From Macrostomum hystrix (lineage: Eukaryota > Platyhelminthes > Macrostomidae): 64,000 nucleotides of DNA. Location: contig CATNEN010000011.1 in the NCBI GenBank assembly GCA_950097015.1, forward strand, positions 1,426,001 through 1,490,000, written 5' to 3'. The position numbers and the translations under genes are program-made. Every line of letters begins with the position of its first letter. Position 1 is the first letter of the stretch. Of the stretch, positions 60,856 to 64,000 are shown one piece after another. Below the pieces are notes generated by a model. That model was not told where the DNA came from, did not search any database, and saw only the letters and a program-made list of their open reading frames with translations.

Positions 60856-61626
60856 TGAAAATGCCTTATATGGGTACATATATTTGACATTGTAGCCATT
60901 GAAACGAGAAACGCAAGAAACACTGAATGACCAGTTGGTCTGATTCGATGATTAAACTCACCATTTAAAGTCTGTCATCGAGTCAGCTGGCCCAAAAATG
61001 TCCCATTGTGGCCGACTAAACTGTAGGCAAGAGCTGCCCTCTGTTCTGGTATAACCTTCGGGTTCCATTGAAGCAACGTTTAGCTGCTTTCGCAATGAAA
61101 TATACGAAGGAGCTTGACAACTTTAGCTTGCCTCTTGCAAGATTTATATTCAGCTAAAATTGAAAAAAATTTGCCAGAGCTTTATCTTATCGGTAACCAA
61201 AATTTCCATAAAAAATTTCCAGTAATCAAAGTGGCACGAAGCAGAAACGAGGTGCGGTGGGCGGCATTCACACATTTTTTACTTGCATAAGCCAAGCTAA
61301 AAATGAAACCTCGATCTCTATATCTAGTTGTTGAAGAAAGAAAACAAAATTTCCTGAATTTTCCTGACTTTCTATTAGAAATTGTCATCAGAATCTCGTG
61401 AGAAAACAAGCTTGTTGTTTTTCAAAAGCGTATCATTTTGATGCCCCATAGAATGATGTTTGCGTCGTGTTACGCGTAACGCGTTGTTACTCTCACGAGT
61501 AATATACGAGCGAATAAAAATTTTAGGCCGATACAGTGAAAAATTATTTGCTTTATCCACGCATATACTAACAAAAAGGATCTATTTCCAGCCACCCAGA
61601 AAGACTTCCCTCGGCAATATTTGAGT

Positions 61627-62230
61627 TCACGTGCTCTGTCTGCCGCTGCTTGCACGGCTATCAGTGCCGGTGCTAGAGGCTCTGGCACCGCTGCTGAAGC
61701 GCCGCAGGTGTCCCTCTGCCCTATCTACAGTCAGGCTGACAAGCCGAACAGCAGTCAGGTGTAGCTGGGCAGCGTCAGTGGCAGCTGACAGGCTCTTGGA
61801 CACCACACAGTCTGCCAGGCCTGTCAGCATCTCCTCCGGATCGCTATGCTTAACTTCTACGTCAGAAATCACATTTGAAGTTGGTGGAGACCGCGGCTGC
61901 GGACTTGACGGCGTTGGCGGTGGTGGAGGCGAGGCGCCCTGTGAGAGGCGCTGTACATCTGGCGCAGGGCTTGGCTGCCATAGTGCCAAGCGTCATAGAC
62001 CCTGCAGCAAGCTGGTGAAATGGGCATTATGCTCCACTGAATCTGTTTTTCCAAAGCACCTTGCTTGCACCATGTTCCAAAAAGTACATTTAATAGAGGC
62101 TTTTAAAAACTTAGAAACATCGACATCGTAAACTGACGAGCTCCTCAAGCAAGACTGTCTTCTCGCGCACCAGTTTAGTGAATCCGCTGGCCGCATTAGC
62201 TGCAGCTACAGCCGAAGAGTTTTGTGACAT
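61627..62230 (-). CDS. Weak candidate two-exon gene, unknown product
   Basis: On the minus strand an ATG at 62230 opens a helix-like stretch (MSQNSSAVAAANAASG, then FTKLVREKTVLLEEL) ending at a possible donor CTC|GTCAGT. An acceptor-like TATGGCAG near 61974 joins in phase 0 to a Pro/Ser-rich segment and a helical, Ala/Leu-rich stretch (EEMLTGLADCVVSKSLSAAT, LHLTAVRLVSLTVDRA) with a stop at 61627. The local composition is GC-rich against an AT-rich background, which favours coding. Both splice sites are below average, and I do not recognise the protein. Confidence 0.35.
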
Positions 62231-64000
62231 GACCAGCAGCCAACTGGTATCTCAGTGTTCAAATGAATCTAGAGATTAAAAAGTCGGAGAAGCACGTTCT
62301 CAAGCAAAAATGCTTTGGTAAAAAGATTCATTCTCTACCACACTGTCTCAACAGCTAAACTAGACAGAGAGAACTGCGACCCAGCAATGCAAACTACAGT
62401 CTCCATGTCAACTGCAGTGTTGTGCTGTGAGGCTTTTTCTACCCCTCTGCTCTGAGTATTATGCGTCTGGACTAGCTTGTACACTCAATACTGAACTCAA
62501 TTTTTACTAAAAAGATTTTGTGCATCATATCGTGTAATTTGAGGCCGAGGCCCTACTTTGTTTCGAGTCTACACTCTTCAAGACAATGAGCTAATTTCAA
62601 AGCTTATAATTGGTTACATTTTTAGTACCTTATTAGTGGATACCTCAGCAAGACAGTGGGTTTACTTTTAGAGGTTACTTTCGCACTTTTTCCTATAAAA
62701 AGCCAAGAAATCAACGAAAGTGCTGATGCTAATAAAGAACTGAGAAAGTCTGCGATCAAATTTGATTTTAATTAACGTCCTTTCATGGTGAGTACGGTAT
62801 TGCTATTTTGAATCTAAAGTCAAATATTTCCAACAAAAATTACTCGAGCCCAAAGATCACACGTCCACAAGATGGGAAAAACTCGAGATTCGCGACAGCG
62901 CAAAAATCGGCTACTGAATTCAAAATTCAGTTCCCCACTGTGAGCTTTTCACGCACGTGGCGAAAAACGAAAGTCGCATTTTGCTCATTACCGCAATGGT
63001 AGATTGTTTAGTGATTACTCTATGGCCGAAACGAGTCCGAGAATCGCATCTCTCATTGTGCGTATATACCAAACACTAAAACTACGTATATGGCCAATCC
63101 ATAAGCGAAGGGTTCAAATAGTGCACTTTAGGGTGCGAAAAGAATTAAAATTGACTGTGTTGGGCACCTTTCAATCGATTGAATAAGGATGAAGTCCACG
63201 TATCTCGGGGAGCGAGCCTAAGATACCGATTCTCTTAGTTGCCTGGACCGCACTGTGAGAGATACAATTCAGACTACTGACAACAGTAGAAAAATAAAGA
63301 CTTGGCTGCAAAACTCTCACATAACACAAAAAAGTATCGCCATAAAATGGCAAGGTTAAAAGAGACTTCTGCGCACACTAAGAGTGGTGGGAGAGGACGG
63401 CGTGTGGCTATGGCTGACTGACGAAGGCAAACAAGCCAGAAACCGGTCTCGGTCTGCCAGAGCGAGGTTCGTTCCCCACTTTTAGTGTGTTACACGCACG
63501 AGTCGACCCTGTAGGGTCAGTAGCAGGACGCCCCGGAAAAGGCTTTCAATGGAAAGGCTTCCCCGCTCTGAGTCACTTAATTCGCAAGTAAAATCAAAAT
63601 TTACGAGGTAAATGTAAAAGCTCGTATTGTACGAGTAGTTGGCTTACGCGTTGAAACGAGGCTAAAACTAACGGCAGCCCGCCCTCTGCTGTTGTCTATG
63701 GTCGAATTCCTCGGCGCTACACGCCTCGACGTTTCAGTTCGTTTCTGCCCTCTGCAGTCTATCAATATTAGTACAAGTATATTGCACAAAGCATTACCTG
63801 GCCCGCTGGCACAACAACCTGCCTGACTATCTTAAAGCACTAAACCATACACCGAATCAACTATGAGCTGACAAAATTGATCCAGCAATCGATAGGTTTA
63901 CATTAGAAAACAGGTTCTTATTAACTAAAAATTAGGTTCCCCACCGTCCTGTTGTTGGAATATCATCATGAACAGCCTAAACTTTTTCTTTGAGTTTTGG
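62231..64000. other. No gene recognised
   Basis: Only short frames without domains or splice support. 63440-63480 has a loose tRNA-like B box (GAGGTTCGTTCCCCACT) but no convincing A box or cloverleaf. Confidence 0.5.

Noticed and set aside
63361-63540. Possible tRNA gene (GAGGTTCGTTCCCC)
   Set aside because: No A box at the right distance and no closing acceptor stem could be drawn.

Overview
This is a eukaryotic (animal) genomic window with spliced genes and a very high load of tandem repeats. The metazoan character rests on two secreted Frizzled-related protein (sFRP) genes, a GM2-activator-like ML-domain gene, a BAP1/Calypso deubiquitinase, a GCNA-type SprT protein, an RNA polymerase III subunit RPC4, eIF2-alpha and UDP-glucose 4-epimerase. 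Introns are GT-AG, with one clear GC-AG. A free-living flatworm or other invertebrate fits the gene divergence and repeat style, but no sequence feature fixes the species.

Layout. (1) 1-6.1 kb and 18.7-24.2 kb are two copies of one segmental duplication, each with an sFRP gene on the minus strand. Copy A is broken by a truncated LINE (631-2540) and has lost its original 3' coding end. (2) 6.2-10.2 kb is intergenic. It is built from decayed pieces of the same block, a 23-bp satellite and a small inverted-repeat transposon. (3) 10.2-15.0 kb is one uninterrupted 4.8-kb G-rich minisatellite. (4) 15.0-17.95 kb has no recognisable gene. (5) 17.96-47.63 kb is a run of minus-strand genes, from low to high coordinate: GM2A-like, sFRP-B, a coiled-coil protein, BAP1, GCNA, POLR3D (RPC4), EIF2S1 and GALE. 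(6) 47.7-52.6 kb is AT-rich with no gene seen. (7) 52.6-55.4 kb holds transposon remains: the 3' half of a second LINE and a THAP-like fragment. (8) 56.3-59.3 kb is a long minus-strand coding region for a multi-domain LRAT-like protein, interrupted by one in-frame TAG. (9) 60-64 kb holds SINE and inverted-repeat debris plus one weak two-exon candidate.

The most striking pattern is that nearly every intron or flank in the gene run carries its own minisatellite (units 19-60 bp), different from gene to gene: sFRP intron 1, both BAP1 introns, both RPC4 introns and its 3' flank, the EIF2S1 upstream region, GALE intron 2, and both flanks of GCNA. tRNA-derived SINE copies of a single family sit in the BAP1, EIF2S1 and GALE introns.

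The genes are functionally mixed: Wnt antagonism, lysosomal lipid binding, chromatin, DNA-protein crosslink or germline protection, transcription, translation and sugar metabolism. Apart from the duplicated sFRP pair they form a neighbourhood rather than a pathway. All positions were read by eye; splice sites were chosen by GT/GC-AG signals plus reading-frame continuity across the junctions and were not confirmed by transcripts.
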